A DNA stretch of 64,000 nt, from NCBI GenBank assembly GCA_016795155.1, contig JAEUIE010000057.1, forward strand, positions 1 to 64,000, read 5' to 3'. Shown here in pieces: positions 48,161 through 57,328 of this stretch. The notes under the pieces are model-generated. The model saw nothing but the letters and a program-made list of their open reading frames with translations. It made no database searches and was not told where the DNA came from. The number at the start of each line of letters is the position of its first letter. The stretch's first letter is position 1. Both the position numbers and the translations under genes were made by a program. The DNA comes from Planctomycetia bacterium (lineage in GTDB: Bacteria; Planctomycetota; Planctomycetia; Gemmatales; HRBIN36).

Positions 48161-48753
48161 CTCACCTCTCCAATCCCCTGAGCAAACAACGTCTCCTGAA
48201 TGCGACGCGCCCCGGTAAAGCGAATAACTTTGATCCAGCCGCAATCGGTGTGACCTGCATCGATGTGACCATGGAACCAGGCTGGCCCCACTTCTTTGGC
48301 AATGTCCGTTCCTGCGTATCGCAGCGGTTCGACGAATCCCTGTTTGGCGTAGCCTTCGGCTGGTACTTCCAGCTCGTCCAGGGCGTTGGCTGCATTGATC
48401 ACCCGATGGTCGTAGGTATCGCGGTGGATCAGTGCCGCGATCTGGTCGCACCGTGATTCCAGGCTGGGGAATGGCCCGTAGAGTTCTTTCTGCACGTGCC
48501 GGTCCCAGGGTGTGCCTCGCAGCCGAATGGTGACGGTGACATTGACGGAAAATATCTCGTTGAATGCGGCATAGTCAACTTCTCCGCCTATGCTGCTGCC
48601 TTCGTGGACGGTGACAAAGCAGGGCCCGCAATTCGGCGGCGGTTGACCGTTGGGTGGTCCCAGCTCGCACTGGTTGATGGGATAAGCCAGGCCGGTAGGC
48701 TTCTCAGCTCGAATGAAATTGCGGACGGCTAACAGCAGGGCGTGCATACTCAT
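48157..48753 (-). CDS. Tail-terminator or neck-like protein
   Basis: A 198-residue late protein of alpha/beta composition. It starts with a helix (MSMHALLLAVRNFIRAEKPT), followed by a beta sheet with a Pro/Gly/Cys-rich loop (about 29-50) and the pattern EIFSVNVTVTIRLRG. This resembles tail-completion proteins, which often begin with such a helix and carry similar strands, but no family is certain. It follows a large structural gene with a two-base gap. Confidence 0.5.
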   Translation of the reverse strand: MSMHALLLAVRNFIRAEKPTGLAYPINQCELGPPNGQPPPNCGPCFVTVHEGSSIGGEVDYAAFNEIFSVNVTVTIRLRGTPWDRHVQKELYGPFPSLESRCDQIAALIHRDTYDHRVINAANALDELEVPAEGYAKQGFVEPLRYAGTDIAKEVGPAWFHGHIDAGHTDCGWIKVIRFTGARRIQETLFAQGIGEVS

Positions 48754-48755
48754 GG

Positions 48756-50414
48756 CTAATTCCGTGGCTCGGGTCGAAACAAGATTTTATCCAGCAGGTT
48801 GGTTTCACCGGAAATATCCAGCACCACCACCTTTTCCGCGTTTTCTCTGGCGGGGCACGTCTCAACGTAGACGTGCTGTTCCTCTTTATTCCAGTGGTTG
48901 TGAGCACGGGTGAAGTGGCACTTGATTTGCGGTTGCTGACGGTTGCCCACCACGAACCACTGCTGGATGCCCTGATCAATCCAGACGTGTTCAAGGCTTA
49001 TCTGGGTACCGTTGACGACGGCTACCAGTGCTCGGGAGTTTTCTGCAGTGAGCTTTTCCCGCACGCTGACCTGGTTGGAGCTGTTCAGGGTGATGATGGC
49101 GTTATCTGCTTTACCCAATCCACTGGCATCCAGATTGTTAAACGTCCAATTGGCAGATTGATTTCCTTCGATCACCACCGGGTGATAGGCGGCCATCTGG
49201 AGATCGGTGAAGACTGGCTCGCTGCAGGAATGGTCACCGCGAACCGTGGTATTGCGTGAATCTGCCAGGCACCCGACGCCGTAGGCTTCCTGAACGTGGC
49301 CGCTGTTTGGGTTGTACAGATCGATGCGGATGCGTTCGCCGCGAAAGTGCATGGCACCATCGCCCACGGTGTCGATGAAATCAATACCAGCGCAGGCTGT
49401 TGCCGATCGCATCCAGCACCCCACCAGGCGGGTACGCTGGTTGCCTTCCAGCCAGATCGGGCCGTTGTGCAGGGCTTTCAATATCCACTGCGCCCCATTG
49501 CGGGCACTGATCGTGCGGTAAAAGTTGTTCTGGTTGTAAGGCACGACGATGGGGGACGTGGCTATCTGGTGGTCGGTGACCTCGATGTGCCCGAAAAGTT
49601 CTCCCTGGCTGGCCTCGATGTCGAGCTGAAGCTGGCAGAGTTCGGAGCGGCCACCGCCTGTAGGCTCTTGACCGTCACTATCGTCACCCTGAATCGTGAA
49701 GCTATTGCAGCTCAGCGGCCACAGGGGAGAGAGGTTAGGGGCGAGAAGCCGTTTCCACGGCTTGGTGCTCGATTCCTGTACGTACAAATATCGCCCGTGG
49801 TACCCGTTACGTGGTGGATTGTTGCAGGCAATCCTTACCTCGAGCCGCTCATCCTGGGCGGCTGGTTCGATGTCGATCACCGGGCTGCATTCGGTTTCAC
49901 CCTCGTCACAAGCCCATGACCACTTGGCACGAAAGCCGTGCTTCGGTGGATACATGACCTTCACCTGCAGGGGAAGTGCCGGGGCCGGGATCTTGCTGCC
50001 CTTGAGCCAGTAGCTGTTTGCCCACGTGGGCCACTCGTCAGCCAGCCAGACCAGGTGCCCGCGATGCTGGTAGCTACTCCAGCCGGTGAATGGCAGGTAG
50101 GGCGTGGCGACGTTCTTTTGTGTCTGGCAGTATTGCTGGCCGCCCATGATCTTCCAGGAGCGGCTGCCCTTGGCTTTCCACCACACGCAAAAGCAAACGG
50201 CTGGGTGAAAGCGTTCGGTGAAGATGGGGCGGACGATAGCCCACCAGTGACGGTCGAACGTGAAAGACACCGGGGGCGACATGGCTGAATGCCGGTTGTC
50301 CTTATCGACGTAGGTATAGGCAATCTCGTAAGTGCCCAGGGGAGCGGGTGCGATCGTGCCACTGCCGACGGTGGCCAGGGTGGGGGCAACGGTGGGGCCG
50401 GGGAGCTGAATCAT
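48756..50414 (-). CDS. Large structural protein, possible beta-helix appendage
   Basis: A 552-residue protein. The first 290 residues contain Fn3-like segments (TIAPAPLGTYEIAYTYVDKD, RLEVRIACNNPP with a following KPWKRL). Residues about 290-540 have short repeated strands and Asn/Asp turns of the kind found in right-handed beta-helices: WTFNNLDASGLGKADNAIIT and ISLEHVWIDQG. Such folds are common in phage tail spikes that bind or cut host surface glycans. No catalytic motif is seen, so a fibre or appendage role is the best reading. Confidence 0.58.
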   Translation of the reverse strand: MIQLPGPTVAPTLATVGSGTIAPAPLGTYEIAYTYVDKDNRHSAMSPPVSFTFDRHWWAIVRPIFTERFHPAVCFCVWWKAKGSRSWKIMGGQQYCQTQKNVATPYLPFTGWSSYQHRGHLVWLADEWPTWANSYWLKGSKIPAPALPLQVKVMYPPKHGFRAKWSWACDEGETECSPVIDIEPAAQDERLEVRIACNNPPRNGYHGRYLYVQESSTKPWKRLLAPNLSPLWPLSCNSFTIQGDDSDGQEPTGGGRSELCQLQLDIEASQGELFGHIEVTDHQIATSPIVVPYNQNNFYRTISARNGAQWILKALHNGPIWLEGNQRTRLVGCWMRSATACAGIDFIDTVGDGAMHFRGERIRIDLYNPNSGHVQEAYGVGCLADSRNTTVRGDHSCSEPVFTDLQMAAYHPVVIEGNQSANWTFNNLDASGLGKADNAIITLNSSNQVSVREKLTAENSRALVAVVNGTQISLEHVWIDQGIQQWFVVGNRQQPQIKCHFTRAHNHWNKEEQHVYVETCPARENAEKVVVLDISGETNLLDKILFRPEPRN

Positions 50415-50746
50415 TTAATCACTTCAAGGGGGAACTGACCTGTTCGCAGCTCTGGGTCGGCATTCCCGTCGTCGCAGTAGATTTCAGCGGTGTAGATGCC
50501 TGTGGCGGGGAATACGCCCGCGGTGCCGTCGAGCATCAGAGAGGTGGAATCGCCTGGGACTGCCTCGAGCGCGTATTCTTCCAGGTCACCCTCGTCGCCG
50601 TCGGGTGGAATGAGTGTCAGGTAGATCGCGTTAAAATCGGCGATTTCGATGCCAGCCGCAGCCCATCGGCTCAGTATACCTTCAAACGTTAGTCGCAGAT
50701 CGTTCTGTTTCCAGACAATGGGTCCGCCTTCAATGCTAAGCTGCAT
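50411..50746 (-). CDS. Small beta-sandwich structural protein
   Basis: A 111-residue acidic protein with alternating hydrophobic strands (QNDLRLTFEGILSRW, NAIYLTLIPPDG, ATGIYTAEIYCDD) ending in QFPLEVIK. The pattern recalls N-terminal domains of phage baseplate upper or fibre proteins. It is probably an Ig-like virion component. It overlaps the next gene by four bases and lies in the fibre gene block. Confidence 0.58.
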   Translation of the reverse strand: MQLSIEGGPIVWKQNDLRLTFEGILSRWAAAGIEIADFNAIYLTLIPPDGDEGDLEEYALEAVPGDSTSLMLDGTAGVFPATGIYTAEIYCDDGNADPELRTGQFPLEVIK

Positions 50747-50752
50747 GGGTTC

Positions 50753-51508
50753 TCACTCTCCCAGGGACAACCCATTTATAACTATTTCGGGCCGTAACTC
50801 TAAACCGCCGATGGTGATGCGTGGCGTGAGAGACAGGCCTTGAACGGTGACCACTGGCGTCAGGGACAGGCCACGGATGATGATGGGAAGGTTGACTTGA
50901 ATCTGAAAGGATACATTAGGGGCGTAGGTGGTTATCACCAGGTTGGCGGTAGCTGGTGTGATGGTCTTGGGGTTACTGATCGCTGGTGCATAGCCCGTTG
51001 TGACCAGGTTGGCGGTGCCAGGTGTCACTGTTCTGGGTGTCTGAACCGTGGGGGGATAAGTTGTGATGGTGAAGTTGGCGGTGCCAGGTGTTACTGTGCG
51101 CGGTGTCTGCACGGTGGGCGGCATACCCGTAATCACCAGCGCCAGGGTGCTCGGCGTGACGGTGCGGGGCGTCTGTATCGTTGGGGCATAGGGAGTTATC
51201 ACCAGGCTGGCGGTGGAGGGGGTCACCGTCAGCGACGACTGCACAGTCGGGGCGTATGGCGTCAGGGTCAGCGTGGCGGTTGTCGGGGTGACTGTTCTCG
51301 GAGTTTGAACGGTGGGAGCGTTGGGGGTGAGCGTGAGCGTTGCCGTCGTGGGCGTGACGGTTCGCGGGGTCTGGATCGTCGGAGCGAGGAAACTGAGCGT
51401 GAGGGATGCGGTTGTGGGGGTGACAGGCGAACCACCACTCGGCTTGCTCGGAATCCATAGCCGCCTTCGCCGGAAAGTGTAGCGGCGTCTAGCGACTATG
51501 TGCGGCAT
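50753..51508 (-). CDS. Protein made of 22-residue repeats
   Basis: A 251-residue protein. After a basic N-terminus (ARRRYTFRRRRLW) it is almost entirely tandem repeats of about 22 residues, eight in number, with consensus PTVQTPRTVTPTTATLTLTP (about 29-205). Four shorter repeats of about 11 residues follow, of the type GLSLTPVVTV. Similar Thr/Pro/Leu beta-repeat proteins occur in other phage fibre regions. It is likely a virion surface or fibre decoration. The 66-bp DNA repeat makes it prone to length change. Confidence 0.72.
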   Translation of the reverse strand: MPHIVARRRYTFRRRRLWIPSKPSGGSPVTPTTASLTLSFLAPTIQTPRTVTPTTATLTLTPNAPTVQTPRTVTPTTATLTLTPYAPTVQSSLTVTPSTASLVITPYAPTIQTPRTVTPSTLALVITGMPPTVQTPRTVTPGTANFTITTYPPTVQTPRTVTPGTANLVTTGYAPAISNPKTITPATANLVITTYAPNVSFQIQVNLPIIIRGLSLTPVVTVQGLSLTPRITIGGLELRPEIVINGLSLGE

Positions 51509-51996
51509 TATTCTTCCTCAACCCAGAGTGTTCCGCAGAAGGTTACATCGTCTGCCACTGTCGAAATCAATCGGACTACCAACGCTGCCGCTTGCCGTGC
51601 TGTTGGTGCAAAATCCTTATCTGGATACCAGACTTCAAACGGGCTTTGCCTCAGGTTCCATGCCATTGATTCAATGACAGTTGATGTGGTACTGGACGAT
51701 GATACCGTCGCACCATTTATCTCTGCCGCGAAACCCGCCGCCACATTAACGCCTGCATCAACAGGTACAGGAGTGACTGACGAGCCGTTAGAACTGGTAA
51801 CTGTTGCGGCGTGATGGATAATCTGAACCTCAACCGATTCCTCAGCAGCGTCCCCCACTTCAGAAGTCTGGCCTAGCCGAATGCCCCGAATGCGAACGGG
51901 CTTATCGTCTGCCGGTGTGATTTCCCACAAGTCGGCATTGCCGCCTGCGTTCGTCACGGTTCCCGCCACAAATGGCACAGTGTAAATTCTTCCCAT
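51508..51996 (-). CDS. Conserved phage structural protein
   Basis: A 162-residue beta-rich protein whose start (MGRIYTVPFVAGTVTNAGGN, then ADLWEITPADDKPV) matches a pattern I recall from many phage and prophage structural clusters. It has no signal peptide. Such proteins are virion or fibre components without assigned activity. It overlaps both neighbours by one base, so expression is coupled to the large DUF2341-type fibre protein. Confidence 0.68.
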   Translation of the reverse strand: MGRIYTVPFVAGTVTNAGGNADLWEITPADDKPVRIRGIRLGQTSEVGDAAEESVEVQIIHHAATVTSSNGSSVTPVPVDAGVNVAAGFAAEINGATVSSSSTTSTVIESMAWNLRQSPFEVWYPDKDFAPTARQAAALVVRLISTVADDVTFCGTLWVEEE

Positions 51997-54302
51997 TATC
52001 GAGGTCTCCAGAAATATGTTCGGCGTTGGAATGGTGGAGGAGCCTTGCCAGGCAATTCCTCAGCCCCGTAAGTGATGTAAGTCGCCGGAGCGTTTTGAAT
52101 CGTGTACTCAGTGGTCAACCAGTTAGAGTCACGCCGCAAGGTACAGATGCGAAATTCTTCCAGCCTACCGACGAAATAGTTGGTTCGTTCGGCACCAAAC
52201 GAAAGCGTTGATGTCGCAGCACCTGCGTCAAGACCGGCTGACATGGCGTAGGTAGTGCTTCCAGCCGTGCCATTTTTGAAGCCCGTCAATGCGTTACTGC
52301 CATCAAAACTGAAAGCCCAATAGTTCCAGGTGTTTGTGCTACCTGTGAGGTTGAACGAGCCGCCTATCTGCGTATCAGTCTGACGAACCACGAACCCTTG
52401 AAACGCTGTGCCATTAAATCGCATCAGGTATTTGGCGGTGGTAGTGGTTCCATCCCAATTGCCGCTCATACCGTAGTTGGTAGCCGCAGTCAGCGTTGTA
52501 GGGTAAGCCCAGCATGAAACGGTGATAGCCGAGAAACTGGAGATATTCACACCGCTGGCCATCGTTACCGCAGCCGCACTTGGCACTATAGCTTTGTGAA
52601 TCTTACCATCAATCTGTGATGGATTAAGCGTGCCTACGCTTGGCTCGGTCAGCGTCGGCGTGAAGCTGCCACCAGTACCCGCTACATGGTCAAGTCTCAG
52701 CGAATTGGTTCGCAATGACCGGCCATGAATCACCAGCGTGTAATCAGAGAAACAGTTGACAGCATCTTCACCATCACTCGCTGCGCTGTTCCCGTAGTAC
52801 ATGTATATTTCAGTATCGGTACTGTTGGTAATCGTGGGGACTTTCACCCACGCAACTAGCTTCCCCTGCCCAGGTGTGCTAGGGTATGTTCGCAGGCAGG
52901 TGTTGTAGTCCGTGAAACTGGTGTACGTCCCGCACCACCAAGCTAACTTGTAATCCGTATCGCCGCTACGAACGTATCGAGGTCGAGCGTTGACCACGCC
53001 GGAGGGTGAGCCCGTTGTTATTTCTGTACTGGCAGACCAACTCGCCCCACTGTCAGCAGTCGTATACAGACGAATATCCCAGCCGCCGCTACTGTTCTTG
53101 CGGCTTACCGCACATTCATTAACGTTGGACGGATTGATAGCGATACCACCACTGTATTCAGCTTCTCCGGAGTACAGGTAATGCGGAACTGAAGTTCCAC
53201 CGTCGGCAACGCTAATTGACGTTACTGATTGCCACGAAGAACCATTCCACCGCGATTGCCGATAAGTATGCGTATCTCTCGTCGTGCTAGTCGTGGTATA
53301 GGTCGTAAAGGCTGCAACAGGATAGCCACTGCCATCAATTGCAATGTCGTTACCCCATGCCCTTGTGCTTGAACCATCCCAGACCTGCGTTGCCGCAGAT
53401 GGAGCGAAAGCGGGAGTCAGTGTTGAGCCAGCAGAGTTGTAGTATGTAACTGTGCCGCCAGTGGACGAATGGTAAAAGTGATAAAGGCTATTGGCTACTT
53501 CGTTCGGCTGACCTGTGGAGATTAGAAAGTCAATTCGCGTCGTACCATTCTGAACGGCATGGAAATACGGCCTCTCAGTTGAGTTGTCAACAATCTCAGT
53601 TCGGCTTCCCCATGTAGCCCCATCATCAGTAGATACAAGCCTGAAAAGTGAACGATTCGTGGAGGCATCGCCACTCTTCGCTTCCATGTAGTACAGGTAA
53701 ATCCTGTCGCCATCACCCGACAACTGGAAGATAGCCGGATAATTGTAGCCGGTTGCCCCCGACGCCGCATTGACTCGACTCGCCCATGATGCTGCACTGC
53801 CCGCACTGGACGATGTTCGTGAATAAAGCGTTGTACCGTTGTGCAGACAGTAGCTCACCAACAGTTTGCCGCTGGCCAGAATCTTAATGCACGGCTGGCT
53901 ATGGTCATCACTATTAACAGCGTAATCAATGTAGTAAGGTGTTGCTGTGCCGGTTGCATGGTCGTATTCGACCACCCCTACATCACCAGCCGCATTAACA
54001 AAAGTTGTCCATGTCTTATCGTAAGTGGAACTGTACTCGGCAACATGGCCACCAAACCAAGTCCATATGCCGTTTTCATGTAAATGCGGGTTAAATTCTA
54101 CGCGGTCATAATCTAACTCAGTCGTGCCGTCACTGCTGGTAAATCGCAAGTCTCTGCCATCCCATACCGTCTTATCTCTCAGGCTGGTGTCGCCTGAGAT
54201 AAGAATGGGAATCGGCATGTTGGAATGCGAGCTACCCGTCACCGCTGCGTTATCGAGCGTGATTTTCTTACGATACAGCCAGCTTGAGTTGAACCAACCC
54301 AC
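51996..54302 (-). CDS. DUF2341 / sialidase-like propeller / LamG fibre protein
   Basis: A 768-residue protein. Residues 1-75 begin the DUF2341 domain (WLYRKKITLDNAAV, GRDLRFTSSDGTTELDYDR). Residues about 75-480 are a BNR-type propeller with Asp-box-like LVSTDDGATWGSRT and YTTADSGASWSAST. DUF2341 then seems to resume (LVAWVKVPTITNSTDTEIYM, YYGNSAASDGED). Residues about 575-745 are a LamG/concanavalin-like sandwich. It is probably a glycan-binding tail fibre or receptor-binding protein. Catalytic sialidase residues could not be confirmed. Confidence 0.75.
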   Translation of the reverse strand: MGWFNSSWLYRKKITLDNAAVTGSSHSNMPIPILISGDTSLRDKTVWDGRDLRFTSSDGTTELDYDRVEFNPHLHENGIWTWFGGHVAEYSSTYDKTWTTFVNAAGDVGVVEYDHATGTATPYYIDYAVNSDDHSQPCIKILASGKLLVSYCLHNGTTLYSRTSSSAGSAASWASRVNAASGATGYNYPAIFQLSGDGDRIYLYYMEAKSGDASTNRSLFRLVSTDDGATWGSRTEIVDNSTERPYFHAVQNGTTRIDFLISTGQPNEVANSLYHFYHSSTGGTVTYYNSAGSTLTPAFAPSAATQVWDGSSTRAWGNDIAIDGSGYPVAAFTTYTTTSTTRDTHTYRQSRWNGSSWQSVTSISVADGGTSVPHYLYSGEAEYSGGIAINPSNVNECAVSRKNSSGGWDIRLYTTADSGASWSASTEITTGSPSGVVNARPRYVRSGDTDYKLAWWCGTYTSFTDYNTCLRTYPSTPGQGKLVAWVKVPTITNSTDTEIYMYYGNSAASDGEDAVNCFSDYTLVIHGRSLRTNSLRLDHVAGTGGSFTPTLTEPSVGTLNPSQIDGKIHKAIVPSAAAVTMASGVNISSFSAITVSCWAYPTTLTAATNYGMSGNWDGTTTTAKYLMRFNGTAFQGFVVRQTDTQIGGSFNLTGSTNTWNYWAFSFDGSNALTGFKNGTAGSTTYAMSAGLDAGAATSTLSFGAERTNYFVGRLEEFRICTLRRDSNWLTTEYTIQNAPATYITYGAEELPGKAPPPFQRRTYFWRPR

Positions 54303-55663
54303 TACTTAACCTCAAAGACTTTAAGAAACGCATCCGTGTGGTCTATTGTCGATTCCAGCAGGTAGAGCAGTTTGCCATCAGGAGACAACTCTTGCCCGCG
54401 AACCGTGCCGCCCTGCCATTGCTTCCAACCCTTGTGTTCATGGGTCACAGGGTCGTAGCGATGCAGGTAAGTGATAGTGCTTGCTGCGAAAGTCGAGTTC
54501 TGCCTTGCATAGTTCAGGTCGCCCACGCCGGTCTGCACCCAGAAATACACTCCGGATGAGTGACGGAACCCGCCGCCCCAGATGCGGTCACATGCCCATC
54601 GGCCAAACAAGCCGGTCGTGTCAGTAATGGGAAACGGAGCTTTCACGCCGTTGGCATCGCGGGGAGTGAGGCATACCCACGAATCTTTCCCATCGAACGG
54701 CCAGTAGTTTGGTTCGCGGGGAGTTTTCTTTTCCCAGACGTTGTCTTGCGTGTTGTGGATTAAAACTGTCCCATCCTGCTTCGCAAGATTCGGCCCGTAG
54801 CCCCAGCCTTGGCCACTTTCATACCCGCCGCCGCCGAGTTCCAAAGAGGCCAGTCCTTTGACGAATCCGGCAAACTTCTGACGCTGAACAGGAAATACTT
54901 TCGTCTCACCATCGCTGGCATACCAAGTGGTTACTGCTGGCTGCTCTTCCGGCTTGGTTGCGTAGCCATGCCTTGGGCTGCACCACAACTTGCCATCAAA
55001 GAACGCCAACCCGTAGCCATAGCCAACGAATACACCTGCAGAGTTCTTCCACCAGCCAGGCAGGATTTGGCTTGTCAACACCCTTGGCCATTGAAGCGGG
55101 TCGCTACCAACGCCCTGAGTAGGCAACTGATACTCATTGACCTCGTGTCGCTGCCCATGCCCTACCATGTAGAGTTTGCGTGCCGCATGGTCGATTGCAA
55201 TTGCACCACGGGCATAATCGCCGTCAATTCGCCAGCCGCCTTTGAGTTCAAGCGTGAGTTCGGTAGCAGGTGGAGGGGGAGGAGGTGGCGGGGGTGGAGG
55301 GGGAGGTGGAGGCGGGGGAGGAGCAGGTGTTTCCAACGCTGCCACCCTTGCCGCCAGTTGTGCAATCGACGCTTCAATCGCATCGAGGCGATTCTTGTGC
55401 AATATGATGCTAGCTTCCAGTGCCGCGACTTTCAACTTCTCAGCATTTAGTTCAGCCTGCAATGCCTGGCTGACTGCCTTCTGCGCCGCCATGTCCGTTT
55501 CAAGCGTGGCAACTTTTGCTTTCTGTGCCATCAGTTCAGCAGCAAGGTTATCGGCCTTCTGCTTGTTGGCGGCGATGTCGGCCTGCATCGACTCCAGAAC
55601 CCCCTGTGAGAACACGGGGGCAGCGAGCACTAGAACCAGCAGTAATACACTCAGACGTTTCAT
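54302..55663 (-). CDS. Secreted protein: coiled coil, polyproline, propeller
   Basis: A 453-residue protein with a signal peptide (about 1-19, MKRLSVLLLVLVLAAPVFS). Residues 22-112 are a heptad coiled coil rich in Ala, Leu and Lys. About 19 Pro come next (about 113-133, interrupted only at the start by Ala). The C-terminal domain (about 138-450) has repeated Trp/Tyr-rich strands like a beta-propeller (WRIDGDYARGAIAIDHAARK, YLHRYDPVTHEHKGWKQW). Export is unusual for a virion protein, so it may act on or modify the host surface. Confidence 0.7.
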   Translation of the reverse strand: MKRLSVLLLVLVLAAPVFSQGVLESMQADIAANKQKADNLAAELMAQKAKVATLETDMAAQKAVSQALQAELNAEKLKVAALEASIILHKNRLDAIEASIAQLAARVAALETPAPPPPPPPPPPPPPPPPPPATELTLELKGGWRIDGDYARGAIAIDHAARKLYMVGHGQRHEVNEYQLPTQGVGSDPLQWPRVLTSQILPGWWKNSAGVFVGYGYGLAFFDGKLWCSPRHGYATKPEEQPAVTTWYASDGETKVFPVQRQKFAGFVKGLASLELGGGGYESGQGWGYGPNLAKQDGTVLIHNTQDNVWEKKTPREPNYWPFDGKDSWVCLTPRDANGVKAPFPITDTTGLFGRWACDRIWGGGFRHSSGVYFWVQTGVGDLNYARQNSTFAASTITYLHRYDPVTHEHKGWKQWQGGTVRGQELSPDGKLLYLLESTIDHTDAFLKVFEVK

Positions 55664-55665
55664 GG

Positions 55666-56145
55666 TCAGTCCTTTTTGGGGAAGTTGTCCAGGTCGGCCT
55701 GCAGCGTTGCGGGGTTGCAGCCGCCCTGGATGAAGCGGGATTCGAGAGCGGCCCGCAGTTTGTCGTCAACCTTGAAGCCCCGTTTGTCGAGTTCAGCGGC
55801 GACAGTCACGCGGGCAAACTCTTCGCGCACAGCACCGAGGAAAGCGTGCAAGAGTGCATCTTCGAAGCTGACGCTGAGGCCGTAGGCTTTCAGATCGGTG
55901 ATAACACCGTCCCAGTCGGGCGGATTGCCATAGGGGCCGCGATCCTCAACAGGGATCACCTTTTTCAAGAGTACGCGGGCCTGCACCGTGTGCTTGCCGC
56001 CTTCGCATTCGACCTCATAGCCTTGCTCTTTGAGCATTTCCGCGGCTTTGGTGGCGTTCTCTTTGCACACCTTGATGATCTTGGAGAACGGGCCAGCCTC
56101 AGCCTGGGCCAGTTTCATCATCTGTTCCTTGTTCGCAGTTCGCAT
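55666..56145 (-). CDS. Hypothetical late protein
   Basis: A 159-residue protein, mixed helical, rich in Lys, Glu and Ala. No family is recognised. It lies between a conserved fibre-type protein and a secreted propeller protein. It has no signal peptide or membrane helix. It could be a chaperone or minor virion protein, but nothing specific is visible. Confidence 0.58.
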   Translation of the reverse strand: MRTANKEQMMKLAQAEAGPFSKIIKVCKENATKAAEMLKEQGYEVECEGGKHTVQARVLLKKVIPVEDRGPYGNPPDWDGVITDLKAYGLSVSFEDALLHAFLGAVREEFARVTVAAELDKRGFKVDDKLRAALESRFIQGGCNPATLQADLDNFPKKD

Positions 56146-56160
56146 AATCCCCTCGTTGAA

Positions 56161-56586
56161 TTAAGCCAGTGTAAAGACGCCGGAAGCGTGAATGGCCACG
56201 GTGAGCGGGTTGCCATTGGGTGCCGTCACGTCGGCGGGCGTGTTGTCCAGCAGGCAATAGCATAACACCTTGCCGCTCACTTCGTAGATCACAGCGAACC
56301 GTGCCACGATGTCACCGCCTGATGCATTCCATACTGGATCAGATGACAGATCTACCGTAACCGTGGTGGTGCCTGCTAGTGTCGGTGATACTGCAGCGCC
56401 GCCTGTGGTGTAGCCGTTGGCATTGGCGTGCTCGTTGGTCAGACCAGCGTAAGTGGTAGAGCCTGCACCAAGATTGGACGTAGACAAAAACAACGCCATC
56501 TTGAACGTGTCGGAATCAATGTCAAAATCACCATTTAGAAGGCTGGTGCGGCCAGTATTAGTGAACGTCCATGCTCCTGCTGCCAT
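56161..56586 (-). CDS. Conserved phage structural protein
   Basis: A 141-residue beta-rich protein of a family common in phage structural clusters: FKMALFLSTSNLGAGSTTYA, LTNEHANANGYTTGGAAVSP, and a final VFTLA. It is a virion component of unknown exact place, often near tail or fibre genes. There is no signal peptide. It follows the morphogenesis gene by nine bases. The family assignment rests on remembered sequence patterns and is strong; the function is not established. Confidence 0.75.
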   Translation of the reverse strand: MAAGAWTFTNTGRTSLLNGDFDIDSDTFKMALFLSTSNLGAGSTTYAGLTNEHANANGYTTGGAAVSPTLAGTTTVTVDLSSDPVWNASGGDIVARFAVIYEVSGKVLCYCLLDNTPADVTAPNGNPLTVAIHASGVFTLA

Positions 56587-56595
56587 GTGCCACTC

Positions 56596-57327
56596 CTAAG
56601 CAAGCAGCCTGGGCAGAGCCTGGCTGAAGAAACTGCTGGTGATGTCGTCGAGTACTTCCCGCCAGGCCTGGGGAAAAGGCCTGGAGCCATCCCACAAAGG
56701 CCGCTTGGCGTGGAAGTGCGGGGCGTAACTGACCTTGATCGCTACCAGAACTGCCCCGGGCTCCTGGCGGACTTCGCAATCCGGGGCGGAACCGGTGGTG
56801 AGCGCTGCAGCCATGCCGTTCAGCATCCGTCCGGAGCTGCGACCGATCTCGACCTGGGTGTTGCCGTAGGTGTCGAGAATGGTCTGGCCTCCAGCGGCTT
56901 TGACTACCTGCCAGGCATAGGCGGCGGCGTGGCCAGAAGGGTCCGCTTCGCCGGCGTTCTGGAATTGGTGGAACTGTCGAGCATAGACTCGCCGCCAGAG
57001 GGCGTCCTGGTCCTTGGACAAGAGAGGCCGTCCCGGCCTCCCCTCGGCGGCGGCCTGCTTCCGCTTTTCGTTGAGCCCCGGGTGGGGGCGGCTGTAAGCG
57101 ATGGTTTCTTTTTTGAGCGGTGCCCATTGGATGCCAGCTTCGTCGGTCCCACCTTTGGCTTTCGTCAGATAGGCCTGGTAGAACACGGACAGCAGCCCGG
57201 TACCCAGTCTGAGCTTGAACCCTTGAAGCATGCCCGTCGGGTCGCTGGTACCGCGCAGTGCCAGAACCAGCAGGCTGAGTGCCTGTCTGATTTGATCCGG
57301 GGTTTTGCGGGTGTGCAGCGTGTTCAT
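56596..57327 (-). CDS. Virion morphogenesis (Mu gpG-like) protein
   Basis: A 243-residue protein from ATG 57327, one base after the preceding stop (TAGCATG). An upstream ATG at 57441 would overlap that gene fully and is rejected. A central basic helical region (about 55-110) and a C-terminal PHFHAKRPLWDGSRPFPQAW motif resemble the phage virion morphogenesis family (Mu gpG-like), which aids tail completion or head-tail joining. It follows a gp36-like gene as in Mu-like phages. Confidence 0.68.
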   Translation of the reverse strand: MNTLHTRKTPDQIRQALSLLVLALRGTSDPTGMLQGFKLRLGTGLLSVFYQAYLTKAKGGTDEAGIQWAPLKKETIAYSRPHPGLNEKRKQAAAEGRPGRPLLSKDQDALWRRVYARQFHQFQNAGEADPSGHAAAYAWQVVKAAGGQTILDTYGNTQVEIGRSSGRMLNGMAAALTTGSAPDCEVRQEPGAVLVAIKVSYAPHFHAKRPLWDGSRPFPQAWREVLDDITSSFFSQALPRLLA

Positions 57328-57328
57328 G

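Noticed and set aside
47606-48451. Minus-strand 281-residue open frame
   Set aside because: It is low-complexity Arg/Ser/Pro/Thr, overlaps two better genes (47561-48160 plus, 48157-48753 minus) and has no motif; treated as a shadow frame.
50840-51460. Plus-strand Gly/Arg-rich frame opposite the 22-residue-repeat gene
   Set aside because: It is the antisense reading of the Thr/Pro repeats; extreme composition and no start signal.
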